Origin: Leptolyngbya sp. FACHB-321
GTDB lineage: Bacteria > Cyanobacteriota > Cyanobacteriia > Leptolyngbyales > Leptolyngbyaceae
NCBI RefSeq assembly: GCF_014695975.1
Contig: NZ_JACJPI010000042.1
Span: forward strand, 124,001 to 188,000
Reading direction: 5' to 3'
DNA length: 64,000 bases
Each line of letters begins with the position of its first letter. Positions within the stretch are counted from its first letter, which is position 1. The position numbers and the translations under genes were made by a program. This document shows, in pieces, positions 44,458 to 54,429 of the stretch. The notes beneath the pieces were generated by a model. That model did no database searches and had not been told where the DNA came from. It worked only from the letters and a program-made list of their open reading frames with translations.

Positions 44458-45315
44458 ATGCCATATCTGACACAACGAGCTTTTCAGCGCTTTTGGCAGT
44501 CTCCGGCTGGCAAGATTGGGCTGGTTTTGACGATCGCCCTGAGCGCTTTAGCGTTGCTGGCTCCGGTGTTGCATCCGTATGATCCGACTACCGATCGTGA
44601 TTATCTGGCGCGGCTGTTACCACCGACAGCAGCACACTGGTTTGGTACAGATGCCTTGGGGCGGGATGTGATGACGCTAGTTTGGTATGGCATCCGGATA
44701 TCACTTAGCATCAGCCTTGTCTCAGTGGGCATTGGGCTGTTGATTGGCTTAGTGTTGGGACTGCTAGCTGGCTATTTTCGAGGCATTATTGAAGTCGCCA
44801 TTGGTTGGCTCACAGACATTTTGCTGGCGTTTCCATCAATTTTGTTGGCGATCGCGATCGTTACTGTCACGCGTCCCAGCATCCAAAGTGTAGTGATTGC
44901 AGTTGGTCTGGCACAAATTCCGCTGTTTACGCGGCTTACCCGTGCCATGGTGCTTTCTCTACGAGAGCAAGAATTTGTCGAGGCAGCGCGGGCTTTGGGG
45001 GCAACGCCCGATCGCATTATCATCCACCACATTCTGCCAGCTAGCCTTGCTCCTATTGTGGTGCAAACAACGCTGTCGATCGGCACGGCAACCTTAGAAG
45101 CGGCTGGGCTAGGTTTTCTTGGGCTAGGCGCACAACCACCAACACCAGAACTAGGCGCAATGCTGTCGGATGCGTTTAAAGGAGGATATTCGCTCTCTTC
45201 ACCCTGGACAACTCTCTTTCCTGGCTTATTCATTACGTTGATGGTGCTTGCGTTTAACCTCTTAGGCGATGGCTTGCGCGATGGACTTGACCCGCGATCG
45301 GTCAGCATGAACTGA
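44458..45315 (+). CDS. Peptide/nickel-type ABC transporter permease (DppC-like)
   Basis: The 285-aa protein matches DppC/OppC: an N-terminal helix after a short basic segment, then LLPPTAAHWFGTDALGRDVMTLVWYGIRISL, the family's strongest signature. The coupling loop is EQEFVEAARALGATPDRIIIHHILPASLAP, and the ending is MVLAFNLLGDGLRDGLDPR. It should pair with the DppB-like protein to form the membrane channel of an importer for peptides or a related substrate. ATPase and binding protein must be encoded elsewhere, as is common in cyanobacteria. Confidence 0.94.
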   Translation: MPYLTQRAFQRFWQSPAGKIGLVLTIALSALALLAPVLHPYDPTTDRDYLARLLPPTAAHWFGTDALGRDVMTLVWYGIRISLSISLVSVGIGLLIGLVLGLLAGYFRGIIEVAIGWLTDILLAFPSILLAIAIVTVTRPSIQSVVIAVGLAQIPLFTRLTRAMVLSLREQEFVEAARALGATPDRIIIHHILPASLAPIVVQTTLSIGTATLEAAGLGFLGLGAQPPTPELGAMLSDAFKGGYSLSSPWTTLFPGLFITLMVLAFNLLGDGLRDGLDPRSVSMN

Positions 45316-45411
45316 GCCATACATCAGGGCTAGGGAAGGGGTGTAGGGTGTAGGGTAGAAGGAAGCCTCACGCTTGGCTCCCCATCCTCTCTCCCTCTTA
45401 CTCTCTCCCTC

Positions 45412-46551
45412 ATGCTTGGATCTGATCAATGGACTCAATGGCTTAAGATTCGGTTAACGCTGCCGTTTATTGTCCTCAACGGTTGGGTCTTACTCCAGCT
45501 CGTGCAGTACTTTGAGCCACTGTTCACGATTTTAATCTTGTCTGCTGTTCTGGCTTACGTCCTCAATTACCCAGTGCAGTTTTTGTATCGGAGTGGTCTT
45601 CGACGCCGTTACGCCGTTTTGCTGGTGTTGGTGGTGAGCCTGGTGATATTGATTACGCTGGGGGTGACGCTGTTTCCAACTGTGGTGACGCAGTTAAACG
45701 AGATCGTCACACTGCTGCCCGATTGGATTGCAGCCTTAAGCCAAAAGCTAGAGGTGCTACAGGCATGGGCGTTGAGCCGTCGGCTACCTATACATTTGAA
45801 TCGCTTGATTGCACAATTCTCTGATCGGTTGCCAGGTGAGCTACAAGCACTTGCTGACCAGAGCGTAACATTGACGCTTGATGCGATCGGTAGCCTGTCA
45901 GAAGCGCTGCTTGTAATTGTTCTAACGCTTTACCTGTTGCTTGATGGCAGGCGTGTTTGGGATGGTTTTTTTCAGTGGGTGCCGCAAAAGTACCGCGATC
46001 GCTCAGCTCAACAGTTAGAAAGCAACTTCAACCGTTATTTCATTGGTCAGGCGACAATGGGGCTGATTATGGGCACCGCTTTGACGCTGGCTTTCTTTTT
46101 TCTCAACGTACCATACAGCTTACTCCTTGGGCTTTTAGTAGGGTTGATGACCCTTATTCCGTTTGGGGATGTCCTTAGTTTTGGGTTGATTAGTTTGCTG
46201 GTTGCCGCACAAGATTTGGGGCTGGGTGTAAAAACGCTTGCTGTTGCTGCCACCATCGATCAAATTGTCGATCAGGCGATCGCACCCCGTGTCTTGGGAG
46301 GCTTCACTGGTCTCAGACCAATTTGGGTCATTATTTCGCTCCTAATCGGTACTAAAATTGCTGGCTTACCAGGATTGCTCACGGCTGTCCCTGTAGCCGG
46401 ATTCATTCAAGATCTGATCGAAGATCGGCAACATTCTGCTGTTGAGTCAGTTACGCCTGAAAGCCCTTCTGAAAGTGCGATCGTCAATCAGGCATCTCAC
46501 TCAACTGTTAGCCAAGACCCTATTCAATCCGTTGCAGAAAGTCCGTCCTAG
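45412..46551 (+). CDS. AI-2E family membrane protein
   Basis: The 379-aa protein has about eight membrane helices: PFIVLNGWVLLQLVQYFEPL, FTILILSAVLAYVLNYPVQFL, then LVLVVSLVILITLGVTLF and a soluble helical region. Four helices follow, containing YFIGQATMGLIMGTALTLAFF and LPGLLTAVPVAGFIQDL. The C-terminal 45 residues are a polar tail. Family members are permease-like, including the AI-2 exporter TqsA and Na+/H+ antiporters; the substrate here cannot be read. A pyrimidine-rich spacer separates it from the ABC permease genes. Confidence 0.9.
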   Translation: MLGSDQWTQWLKIRLTLPFIVLNGWVLLQLVQYFEPLFTILILSAVLAYVLNYPVQFLYRSGLRRRYAVLLVLVVSLVILITLGVTLFPTVVTQLNEIVTLLPDWIAALSQKLEVLQAWALSRRLPIHLNRLIAQFSDRLPGELQALADQSVTLTLDAIGSLSEALLVIVLTLYLLLDGRRVWDGFFQWVPQKYRDRSAQQLESNFNRYFIGQATMGLIMGTALTLAFFFLNVPYSLLLGLLVGLMTLIPFGDVLSFGLISLLVAAQDLGLGVKTLAVAATIDQIVDQAIAPRVLGGFTGLRPIWVIISLLIGTKIAGLPGLLTAVPVAGFIQDLIEDRQHSAVESVTPESPSESAIVNQASHSTVSQDPIQSVAESPS

Positions 46552-47196
46552 AGCTTTACACCCTCTTAAGAGAAGCAAGTTATCCTGCCTTCACGTGTAG
46601 GGATTAGTCGTGAGCCTTACTGCCTAACCTAATCGCTGCAATTGCGGCTGAGACAATGAAAGGCTAATTGCCTGGACGAGCTTTCTGGCTTCTTTAACAG
46701 ACAGAAAGCTGCACCTTAAACGTTAACTCCTGCTAAAGAAAGCTCGCTAAAACTTATTAGGCTTTGGTCTAGTTAATCGCTCTAGCAATTCAAACCCATA
46801 GCATTTTTTGTAAGCATAATCGCGACGTTTTGAGTGCACTGTGCCTGACAACTTTGTCGTAGCTGAGAAAATTTGTATGATACTGGGCGAGTCATTCAGC
46901 AGCTTCTAATACAAATAGGCGTCTTAAAACATCATCTGAACCAATAATTATTTTAGGCTTAACCCTTTGTTTACTTAGCGTTAACTCGTCGTAAACAATG
47001 AATCTTTATTCTGTTGCTTTACCGCTTAGATCTCTATCTTCGTTAAGGCTGCTTTTGCAGTTGGGTTATAGCTAACTGTTTCTAAGCGCTAGCTTTTCTT
47101 TGCTGTTTTTTAAGGAAGCAAGAGCGCCTTAAACAGTACGTAATGGCATTTAGACGATCGAAGGCAAGCACTGAAATTTTAGCCCGTAATCATTGA
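46552..47196. other. Intergenic region, 645 nt, upstream of the response regulator
   Basis: The longest AT-rich spacer in this part of the window, with no recognisable gene or tRNA. It may hold a long 5' leader or a small RNA. A short ribosome-site-like GAAGGCAAG lies about 30 nt before the next start. Confidence 0.4.
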
Positions 47197-47976
47197 ATGT
47201 TTGAAACCGCACAATTTACTGCCAGTATGCGATCGCCTGGAGTGACAAAGCCACCTGAGGACTCTCAGCCATTTCTAGTAGTTGTAGAGGATGAGTCTCT
47301 CATTCGTGAAACTATCACTATGGCGCTCACAGATGAAGGCTACCAAGTATTAGCTGTTGAGGACGGTCGCCAAGCTCTAGAGGTGGTACGTGCCTCTTGC
47401 ACTAGTGAGGGCGGAAACATTCCAGCGATCGATCTGCTCATCCTGGATTTGATGTTGCCCTACATTAATGGACTAGATTTATGTCGTCTGTTGCGACAAG
47501 AAGGCATGACAACCCCAATTCTGATGCTGAGTGCAAAAGGCACTGAAACTGACATTGTTGTTGGGTTAGAAATTGGAGCCGATGACTATTTGGCAAAGCC
47601 CTTTGGGATGCGAGAGTTGATTGCCCGCTGTCGATCGCTCCTCCGCCGAGCCAATCGGCAGCCCCAGCCTCAAGAGCAGTTGGTTATCCAGTTTCAGGAA
47701 ATTGTGCTTTATCCTCAAGAATGTCGGGTTACGGTGCGCGATAAAGCTGTAAGCCTATCTCCCAAAGAATTTACGCTGCTAGAGTTATTTATGAACAATC
47801 CACGGCGAGTGTTCTCTCGTGATCAGCTTTTGGAGAAAGTTTGGGGTATTGACTTCATGGGCGACTCTAAAACTGTGGATGTTCATATCCGCTGGTTAAG
47901 AGAAAAACTAGAGCTAGACCCCAGCAGCCCGCAATACCTGATTACAGTCCGTGGCTTTGGCTACCGCTTAGGCTAG
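47197..47976 (+). CDS. OmpR-family two-component response regulator
   Basis: The 259-aa protein has a receiver domain (about 25-145) with the acidic pair in VVVEDESLIRE, the phospho-acceptor Asp in LLILDLMLPYINGLD and the Lys of DDYLAKPFGMRELIAR. The C-terminal winged helix contains LSPKEFTLLELFMNNPRRVFSRDQLLEKVWG and TVDVHIRWLREKLE...VRGFGYRLG. The first 25 residues are an extension, and an ATG 10 codons in (MRSPGVTK) is an alternative start. No sensor kinase is nearby, so the input signal is unknown. Confidence 0.93.
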   Translation: MFETAQFTASMRSPGVTKPPEDSQPFLVVVEDESLIRETITMALTDEGYQVLAVEDGRQALEVVRASCTSEGGNIPAIDLLILDLMLPYINGLDLCRLLRQEGMTTPILMLSAKGTETDIVVGLEIGADDYLAKPFGMRELIARCRSLLRRANRQPQPQEQLVIQFQEIVLYPQECRVTVRDKAVSLSPKEFTLLELFMNNPRRVFSRDQLLEKVWGIDFMGDSKTVDVHIRWLREKLELDPSSPQYLITVRGFGYRLG

Positions 47977-48058
47977 GGGTCTAGCTAGCATTAGTTTATG
48001 GGTTGAAAACCATACAACCGATTGAGAACACTGGCATTAAAACTGTTGCCGCAGTGCT

Positions 48059-49927
48059 CTAATCTCTCATTGCGGCTAGTGGCACGCCCAGCCAACCCAG
48101 GAAGTTTTGCTCCTGACGAGGAGTTGGCTGCTTGGCTGGCACAATCTGAAAACGGCTGAGTCGTGGTTTTGCCAGTGTCACTATGCGAGAGTGCAATTCA
48201 TCCTGATGGAAAAACGAAAGTTGCACGCGATCGCCTGGTTGAAAATCTCGCAAGCGATCGTTAAGTTGGTCAGCAGTGACTCGTAACCCATTCATTGCCA
48301 GCAGCTCATCACCCGCTGCCATACCTGCTTTCTGGGCTGGCGAAGCTGTTTCAACAAATTTAATCACATCACGCCCATGTTCAGTTTTTACCACCAGTCC
48401 AAGATCAGGGACACCCTCATCAGCCCCAGCATCAGCTACTAAACGCAGCCCAAATGGGTTCAAGTAGTCGTCAAATGGTAGTTCCTCAAGACCGTGTAGA
48501 TAGCGCTCAAAAAAGTCCGTCAGATCAATTTCGGCAACGGTTTCAATCACCTGCTGGAGTTGCTCTGGCGTAAAACCAACGTCGGGCTTGCCAAACTGTT
48601 CCCACATTTGCCGCATGACATCGTCTAACGATCGTCGATTGCGATGTCGTTCACGAATCAGCAAATCGAGCAGCAGTGACACCATTTCTCCCTTCAGGTA
48701 GTAAGACATTTGGGAGTTGGGACTATTGGCATCTGAGCGATAGAGCTTAATCCAGGCATCAAAGCTCGATTCACTTAAGGGCTGTACTTTCCGCCCTGGT
48801 GTCATGAGGAAGCGGGTAATTTCACGGTTCAGCGCCATGAAGTAAGCCCGTACATCATAAATCTTTGCCCGGTAGGGAAGCACCAGATCATAAAAGCTCG
48901 TTGTACCTTCACTAAACCAGAGTGAGGGCGTGTAGTTCTCTTGCTCGTAGTTAAAGACTTCTAGCGCTTTAGGGCGAATACGCTTTACGTTCCAGAGGTG
49001 AAAGAATTCGTGCGCTACCAGTTGAATAAAGCGATCGTACTTGTCCTTTTGCCGAAAGCCAAAGCGTTGATAAATCAAAGAGCAGGATGATTGATGCTCT
49101 AGCCCACCAAAGCCTTGTGATGATAGGTGAAGCAAGAAGAGGTAGCGATCATAGGGCAAGCCGCCAAACAGATCCGCTTCAACCTGAATAATTTTTTGGA
49201 TATCTGGAATCAAACGCTCTGGTTCCAGGTTGCCATCACCCCAAACTGCTAGCTGATGTGGTTTACCCAGCGCTTCAAAGGCATAGACGGCATGGCGACC
49301 AATTTCAAAGGGGCTATCCACCAGCGTGTCAAAATTGGGTGCTGCAAACGTGTGGCTTTGTCCTTCTAAAGGTTGAAGGGGTGTAGCTACTTGCCAACCG
49401 TCAGGAGGCACGATCGTAATCGTCAACGGCTGCCGCTCATGCCCTGGAATATAGAAAAACAACGCTGCCCCATTGAAGTAGCCGTGCGTACCATCGAGAT
49501 GATTCGTCCGCACCGAAAGCTCATCGGCATACATCTGATAGCGAACCGTCAAAGACTCCTGTCCCTGAGGATCGATCTGCCAATGATTCTTGCTGATCTT
49601 GCACCAGGGTAGCGGTGTGGTGCGATCGCCTCCAACCGCCACAAAATTCTGTAAGTGCCTTGCATATTCCCGCACGAGATACGAGCCAGGTGTCCAAACG
49701 GGCATCTTTAGATCCAGCAAGGACATAGCATTGGGCTGCAAACCTTTAATCTGAAGGCTTACCTCAAACAGATGGGTTTCTGGCTCTGGCATTGCCACTT
49801 GATAGTGGAGTTGAAGCGTTGTTAAGGGCGCAGAAACGGGTGAATGGGTTGGCTCTTGACTCAAGCCAGCCTCTCTAGGCTGGAACAGCTCAACCTGAGA
49901 ATCTAGCTCTAAGTCTTCTCGATTCAT
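48059..49927 (-). CDS. M61 family metallopeptidase with PDZ domain
   Basis: From the ATG at 49927 (MNREDLELDSQVELFQP), preceded by AGGAG, the protein is 622 aa; the track adds 40 unlikely residues. The N-terminal beta domain has WTPGSYLVREYARHLQNF. The gluzincin core carries the zinc site VAHEFFHLWNVKRIRP and the third ligand Glu in LWFSEGTTSFYD. The C-terminal PDZ domain reads SPAQKAGMAAGDELLAMNGLRV. M61 glycyl aminopeptidases trim N-terminal Gly or Ala. No signal peptide is seen, so it is probably cytoplasmic. Confidence 0.94.
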   Translation of the reverse strand: MNREDLELDSQVELFQPREAGLSQEPTHSPVSAPLTTLQLHYQVAMPEPETHLFEVSLQIKGLQPNAMSLLDLKMPVWTPGSYLVREYARHLQNFVAVGGDRTTPLPWCKISKNHWQIDPQGQESLTVRYQMYADELSVRTNHLDGTHGYFNGAALFFYIPGHERQPLTITIVPPDGWQVATPLQPLEGQSHTFAAPNFDTLVDSPFEIGRHAVYAFEALGKPHQLAVWGDGNLEPERLIPDIQKIIQVEADLFGGLPYDRYLFLLHLSSQGFGGLEHQSSCSLIYQRFGFRQKDKYDRFIQLVAHEFFHLWNVKRIRPKALEVFNYEQENYTPSLWFSEGTTSFYDLVLPYRAKIYDVRAYFMALNREITRFLMTPGRKVQPLSESSFDAWIKLYRSDANSPNSQMSYYLKGEMVSLLLDLLIRERHRNRRSLDDVMRQMWEQFGKPDVGFTPEQLQQVIETVAEIDLTDFFERYLHGLEELPFDDYLNPFGLRLVADAGADEGVPDLGLVVKTEHGRDVIKFVETASPAQKAGMAAGDELLAMNGLRVTADQLNDRLRDFQPGDRVQLSFFHQDELHSRIVTLAKPRLSRFQIVPAKQPTPRQEQNFLGWLGVPLAAMRD

Positions 49928-50179
49928 GCTTAATCTTGCTCCTGTATTGTATAAACTGTGTGCTGCAAGCAGCATCACTATACAGCAGTCCTTCTTTAGA
50001 TAAGGTACACCTTGCACCCTCTGCCTTACCTCATCCACAAGCCACACGTCACCTGATGACAGCTCTGTGTTACCGCCACCAACTGAAAGCTTTTTAGCTC
50101 TCTAAGAGCTTGAAGAAGTTAGTAATCTCAGTGGTCGATGTTTGCTACTCAGTGCAATTTAGCTCTACGTGCTTTTACC

Positions 50180-50869
50180 CTATATCTTGCCTGCTAAATG
50201 TGTCAGTTGCTTCAGGTTGATTAATAAAACTGTTTGTCCCACAGTATCAATCTTAATCCAGCCCTTACTATCCAGCTTTTCCATAATTTTGGCTGTTTCT
50301 TCCACGCCAATATCAGTGACATCTGCCAGATCTTTAAACGGAATATTAAAGACCTCGATGCCATGCTGCACTTCTTGCCCGTAATTTTCCCCTAGAGAGA
50401 CCAGGGTATTTGCTAGCTTGACAGCGGGTGGTTGATGACGTAACTGAAAGCGGAGATTAGTTTGTCGCAAACGTCGCACCATTAATTGCAACATCCGATG
50501 GTGCAGTTGCGGATCTTTGAACAAGGTTTGAATAAACCGCTGTGCTGAAATGCTAATGAGCCTGACTGCCGAAAGAGCAATAACATCAGTTGATCGCGGT
50601 GATTCATCCAAAATCGCCATTTCGCCGAAAAAGTCTCCCCGTCCCAATACAGCTAAGGTCACAACATCTTCACCCGAACCAGACAAACGCCGCACCTTAA
50701 CCCAACCAGAGACAATAAAGTAGACGGCATTGCCCCACGCATCTTCCATTAACACTGCCCGGTTCGCAGGGTACTCGTGTTCGACAGCAACTGACAGCAA
50801 CCACTCCAGAGTTTCTGGGTTAGCTGCCATTAAAAGGGGGAAGAGTTCACTAAACGCTTCGATCTGCAT
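50180..50869 (-). CDS. Crp/Fnr family transcriptional regulator
   Basis: The 229-aa protein has an N-terminal cyclic-nucleotide-binding beta-roll (about 15-130) with RGDFFGEMAILDESPRSTDVIAL, which keeps the FGE and RSTD-type phosphate-cassette residues. A dimer helix and a winged HTH follow (FNIPFKDLADVTDIGVEETAKIMEKLDSKGWI). There is no Fnr-type cysteine cluster, so a nucleotide or other small ligand is more likely than an iron-sulfur sensor. A class III adenylate cyclase is encoded 12 kb away. Confidence 0.92.
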   Translation of the reverse strand: MQIEAFSELFPLLMAANPETLEWLLSVAVEHEYPANRAVLMEDAWGNAVYFIVSGWVKVRRLSGSGEDVVTLAVLGRGDFFGEMAILDESPRSTDVIALSAVRLISISAQRFIQTLFKDPQLHHRMLQLMVRRLRQTNLRFQLRHQPPAVKLANTLVSLGENYGQEVQHGIEVFNIPFKDLADVTDIGVEETAKIMEKLDSKGWIKIDTVGQTVLLINLKQLTHLAGKI

Positions 50870-51365
50870 GAAAATCTGTAGAATTCTGTGGGATAGAGCT
50901 GAGGCTGAACAGCGATCGCAAGAGTACAGGAGACAAGGACTGCCACTAATCTATACTCACACCATCATGGCAGGGTTTCTGACGCTTGTTAGAGGGAGAA
51001 TTTACGGATTCTTGGGCTGGGCGCTTAATCTTATACCGTATGTCAAAAATAGTAGCAAGCTTTGAACCGCACTTGTGGGCTATTGATGTGTCAGTATGCA
51101 AAGGCAATGAAACACAGGTGGTTTTCGATCACAGTGAACGCCACAAACGTACTAACTACCTCTGGTCATGTGCCTGCTTTCGTTTTTTGCCTAAAACGCT
51201 GTCCCTATAGTGAGGCATTAGCTTGTTTGTGTATGCGCTCCGTAAGAACTGAAATAGTTGAGCCACGACGTTAAGCGTTGCATCACCATTCGCTATATTT
51301 CCCAAGCGGCAATAGTCATAGGGGCACGCTTAGTTATAGGTGAGACGGGCGTTGTCCCTTTGCAC
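50870..51365. other. Intergenic region, about 500 nt
   Basis: Three overlapping plus-strand ORFs in the track (50730-51274) lack family features and look like chance frames. Near the right end TATAGGTG and CACCTATA (about 51336-51370) form an 8-bp stem that can act as a terminator for the phosphatase gene on the reverse strand. Confidence 0.4.
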
Positions 51366-52235
51366 CTATAGTTGCGAGTTTTGAGCAACCGCTTCGACCG
51401 CTGCTTTAAGTTTTGGTCGCAATAATTCAACATACTGAGACCAACCCACTAAAATCGGTTGTGTGTGCGCCAACGTCTCTCCATGCACATCATCAGGTGA
51501 GAAACCGAGCGATCGACCATCCAAATCACAGCAGACGAGTCCAGCCGCTTTTGCTAGGGCTAAGGGGCCTGCCGTATCCCACAACTTGACCCGACCATTA
51601 AAGTAGAGGTAGAGACCCGCTCGTCCTAAAACGACGTCGACCACCTTTAAGCCAAAGCTGCCAAGCGAGTAAAATTGAGCCTCTGGAATCAACTGAGCGA
51701 TCGCACTACCAAACTGCGCCTGATCGCGATGACCAATCAGCACAGGGCAAAACCCAGCTGTTGGTGGCGCAGGTTCAGTCGCTATTAAAGTCTCCGGCTG
51801 TGCATCGGCTGTTGCCTGAAACAATCCCCAGCCTGGTCCGCCATAATAAAGCTGGTCATAAGCAGGTGCATAAAGCCAACCTGCGATCGGCTGCTGGTCT
51901 TGCAGTAATCCCACCATGACAGCATAATCGCGCTTGCGGTGAATGAAATCTTCTGTGCCGTCGATCGGGTCAATGCACCACAATCGCCTGTAGCCAGCAT
52001 GAAACTTTTGGCGCGACTGTGCATCCTCTTCAGTAATTACCCCGTCTTCAGGAAACATCGTGGCGAATGCCGCTGCCAGTTTTTGATCTAGCGCCGCATC
52101 AATACTGGTGACGTAATCCTCTGGTCCCTTCTCAAAAACCTCAAACGGACTGGCAGCCATTTGCTTTGCATATTGACCGCAGCTACGCAATAAGTGCCTG
52201 ATCGATCGATCGAGATCGGGAGAAATTGGGTTCAT
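51366..52235 (-). CDS. Inositol monophosphatase/CysQ-family phosphatase
   Basis: The 289-aa protein has the metal-binding motifs of the family: VITEEDAQS, then CIDPIDGTEDFIHRKRDY, and WDTAGPLALAKAAGLV near the C-terminus. The TEDFI variant and the wide loop with YAPAYDQLYYGGPGWGLF fit 3'(2'),5'-bisphosphate nucleotidase (CysQ/Hal2-like) enzymes, which degrade PAP from sulfate assimilation. Inositol or fructose phosphates cannot be excluded. It has a good HEAT-free single-domain length. It lies downstream of ycf35 on the same strand after about 200 nt. Confidence 0.88.
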   Translation of the reverse strand: MNPISPDLDRSIRHLLRSCGQYAKQMAASPFEVFEKGPEDYVTSIDAALDQKLAAAFATMFPEDGVITEEDAQSRQKFHAGYRRLWCIDPIDGTEDFIHRKRDYAVMVGLLQDQQPIAGWLYAPAYDQLYYGGPGWGLFQATADAQPETLIATEPAPPTAGFCPVLIGHRDQAQFGSAIAQLIPEAQFYSLGSFGLKVVDVVLGRAGLYLYFNGRVKLWDTAGPLALAKAAGLVCCDLDGRSLGFSPDDVHGETLAHTQPILVGWSQYVELLRPKLKAAVEAVAQNSQL

Positions 52236-52434
52236 AGCAAACGTACTGCGATTAAAAACAAACTCTAGCCTGCCAATGGCTACAAAACAACACTTTTACT
52301 TTCATCTTAAGCTCGATCGCTTTAGTGTAGCGATCGCTAAAAAACTCTAGATATAAGGATTAAGAAAAAGCGCCAACAAAAAACGGGCTAACCAGGGAAG
52401 GGTTAACCCGCTAGTTTGGGAACGCGAAAAAGAA

Positions 52435-52788
52435 CTACTTTTGTAGTACCAGTTTGACGTTTGCGTTTTGCAGACCAGGACGCTTGACTTCAGAAAGAGT
52501 CTTGTTCACAGCATACTTTTGGTTGATCGAATTGATCAGCTCAGTCTGGTTATGCTTCTTAGCAACACCCCAGAGGTCAGCAATCAGGTCAAACGAACCG
52601 TCGGTGTTGCGAGACCAGCCCAGATCATATTCGCCTTCTAGAATGGCAACGATGTCTGAACGAACCCGCTGACCATTGTAGCCACGAACATCAGCATCTG
52701 TTTTCACAGAAATACCTAGATCACGGAGAGAAGCCTTCAGGATTTCGGCATCAGTAATCTTGGTACGCAGAGTGCTAAAATGAGACAT
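52435..52788 (-). CDS. ycf35: DUF1257 protein (Ycf35)
   Basis: The 117-aa protein starts MSHFSTLRTKITDAEILKAS and contains DLGISVKTDADVRGYNGQRV and a Trp-containing YDLGWSRNTDGSFDLIADLWGV. It is conserved in cyanobacteria and in red-algal plastid genomes as Ycf35, with no known function. The start has a near-perfect ribosome site (AGGAGGAAACTCAAATG). Upstream on the same strand are a Ycf46-like AAA ATPase and a ribbon-helix-helix protein, an arrangement seen in other cyanobacteria. Confidence 0.95.
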   Translation of the reverse strand: MSHFSTLRTKITDAEILKASLRDLGISVKTDADVRGYNGQRVRSDIVAILEGEYDLGWSRNTDGSFDLIADLWGVAKKHNQTELINSINQKYAVNKTLSEVKRPGLQNANVKLVLQK

Positions 52789-52892
52789 TTGAGTTTCCTC
52801 CTGTGGGGATTTGAGAACAACGTTTGATGGTCAGGAAGCTAACAGCGATCGCTCTTAGCTGTTTGTGGGTCAACTGCTAGCAAAGTGCTAGC

Positions 52893-52922
52893 CTTTCCTC
52901 CTGTTGGGAGCAGGAGAAAGCT
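52893..52922 (-). terminator. Hairpin between the AAA ATPase gene and ycf35
   Basis: CTTTCCTCCTG pairs with CAGGAGAAAG with one bulge, directly at the ATPase stop codon. A second small palindrome, GCTAGC-AAAGT-GCTAGC, lies next to it. They may end or process the ATPase transcript ahead of ycf35. Confidence 0.45.
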
Positions 52923-52923
52923 T

Positions 52924-54429
52924 TTAGGACTCAAGTCGCTGATACTCAGCCACTGAGAACGCCGCAGGTCGCGCTCGCTGCCTTGCCCAATCTCTGAGGG
53001 CAGTTACCTGTTCGGTCATTGTTTTAGAAAGCGGCAACGTTGACTTGATAGCAGCAATAATGTCCAGTTGAGTAAATTCTCGATCCTGGGCAAAAGCCTC
53101 ATACATTGCTGCTACCAGTGCTTGTTCAATTTCAGCACCTGAGAAACCGTCGCACACATTCGCTAACTGGTCCAAATCAAACCGTGCAATCTCGCGGCGA
53201 CGCTTAGAGAGATGAATCTGAAAAATCTCTTTCCGCTCTTCACTATTCGGCAAGTCAACAAAAAAGATTTCGTCAAATCTTCCTTTCCGCAAAAACTCTC
53301 CGGGCAAACGCTCCACACGGTTAGCAGTTGCCATCACAAACACAGGAGACGTTTTTTCTTGCATCCAGGTGAGGAAAGAGCCAAAAATCCGGCTAGATGT
53401 ACCACCATCAGAATCCGCTGAACCGGATGTGCCAGCGAACGCTTTATCCATCTCATCAATGAACAAGATAGCGGGGGAAATCGACTCTGCTGTCTTCAAA
53501 GCACCACGTAGATTTGCTTCAGACCGACCCACCATAGAGCCATCATAGACACGTCCCATGTCAAGGCGTAGCAAGGGCAAACCCCAAAGGCGTGAGGTTG
53601 TTTTGGCTATCAGTGATTTGCCACAACCTGGTACACCTAGAATTAGCATCCCTTTTGGCTGAGGCAAGCCATACTCTCTAGCACGCTCTGTAAACGCATT
53701 GGAACGCTGCTTTAACCAACGCTTGAGTTCTTCTAAGCCGCCGACAGAATCGATCGTTTCGTCTTCTTCAACGTACTCCAGAATACCGTTGCGTCGAATT
53801 AGCTGCTTCTTCTCAGAAAGAACAACGTCAACTTCTTCCTCCGTCAAGCGACCAGCAGTAACCTGAGCTTTACGATAAACCTTTTCTGCTTCATCGCGCG
53901 TCAGCCCTAAGGCTGCTTTTAACAACTTCTCACGCGCTTCAGTCGTAATACGTCTAGTGCGAACTTGCTCAAGCTGCTGCGAAAGAACGTGGTTAAGCTC
54001 TCCCATATTCGGCATTGGAAAATCCAAAACCGCTACTTCTTTTTCTAGCTCAATGGGAATCTCTTGTACCGGCGACATCAAAATAATCGTTTTTTGAGTG
54101 CCTTTGAAGCTAGAGATTGCATCTCTCAACCAACGTATAACAGGAGCCGAATAAAATGGATGAAGATCCTTGAAAACAAAAATACCTGGCTCTTTCTGCC
54201 GAGTTACCCACTCAATAGCAGCCTCAGGCGAAACTGTATTGTGCTGAGTCACACTACGAGGCTGACCGTACTCAACAATGCCGTGCGTTACAGTCCAGAC
54301 AAAGACCCGACGCTGAGGTTTATTCTGGGAAACCGCCACAATGGTCTGTTCAGCCCTTTCTTCCTCTGATGTCACCATATAGATGAGAGGATACTGAGCC
54401 TGTATCAGAATACTGAGTTCTTCCTGCAT
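52924..54429 (-). CDS. AAA family ATPase (Ycf46-like)
   Basis: From the ATG at 54429 (MQEELSILIQAQYPLIYMVTSEEERAE) the protein is 501 aa. The N-terminal 240 residues hold a degenerate first nucleotide-binding-like region (FVFKDLHPFYSAPVIRWLRD). The C-terminal AAA module is intact: Walker A LILGVPGCGKSLIAK, Walker B ILFIDEMDKAFAG, and the arginine-finger segment FLRKGRFDEIFFVDLPN. Ycf46-like proteins are linked to CO2 uptake and utilisation in one cyanobacterium. ycf35 follows downstream and an RHH protein gene precedes it. Confidence 0.93.
   Translation of the reverse strand: MQEELSILIQAQYPLIYMVTSEEERAEQTIVAVSQNKPQRRVFVWTVTHGIVEYGQPRSVTQHNTVSPEAAIEWVTRQKEPGIFVFKDLHPFYSAPVIRWLRDAISSFKGTQKTIILMSPVQEIPIELEKEVAVLDFPMPNMGELNHVLSQQLEQVRTRRITTEAREKLLKAALGLTRDEAEKVYRKAQVTAGRLTEEEVDVVLSEKKQLIRRNGILEYVEEDETIDSVGGLEELKRWLKQRSNAFTERAREYGLPQPKGMLILGVPGCGKSLIAKTTSRLWGLPLLRLDMGRVYDGSMVGRSEANLRGALKTAESISPAILFIDEMDKAFAGTSGSADSDGGTSSRIFGSFLTWMQEKTSPVFVMATANRVERLPGEFLRKGRFDEIFFVDLPNSEERKEIFQIHLSKRRREIARFDLDQLANVCDGFSGAEIEQALVAAMYEAFAQDREFTQLDIIAAIKSTLPLSKTMTEQVTALRDWARQRARPAAFSVAEYQRLES

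Noticed and set aside
50730-51274. Three overlapping plus-strand ORFs near the Crp gene
   Set aside because: They partly shadow the Crp gene or read through the spacer; composition is not protein-like.
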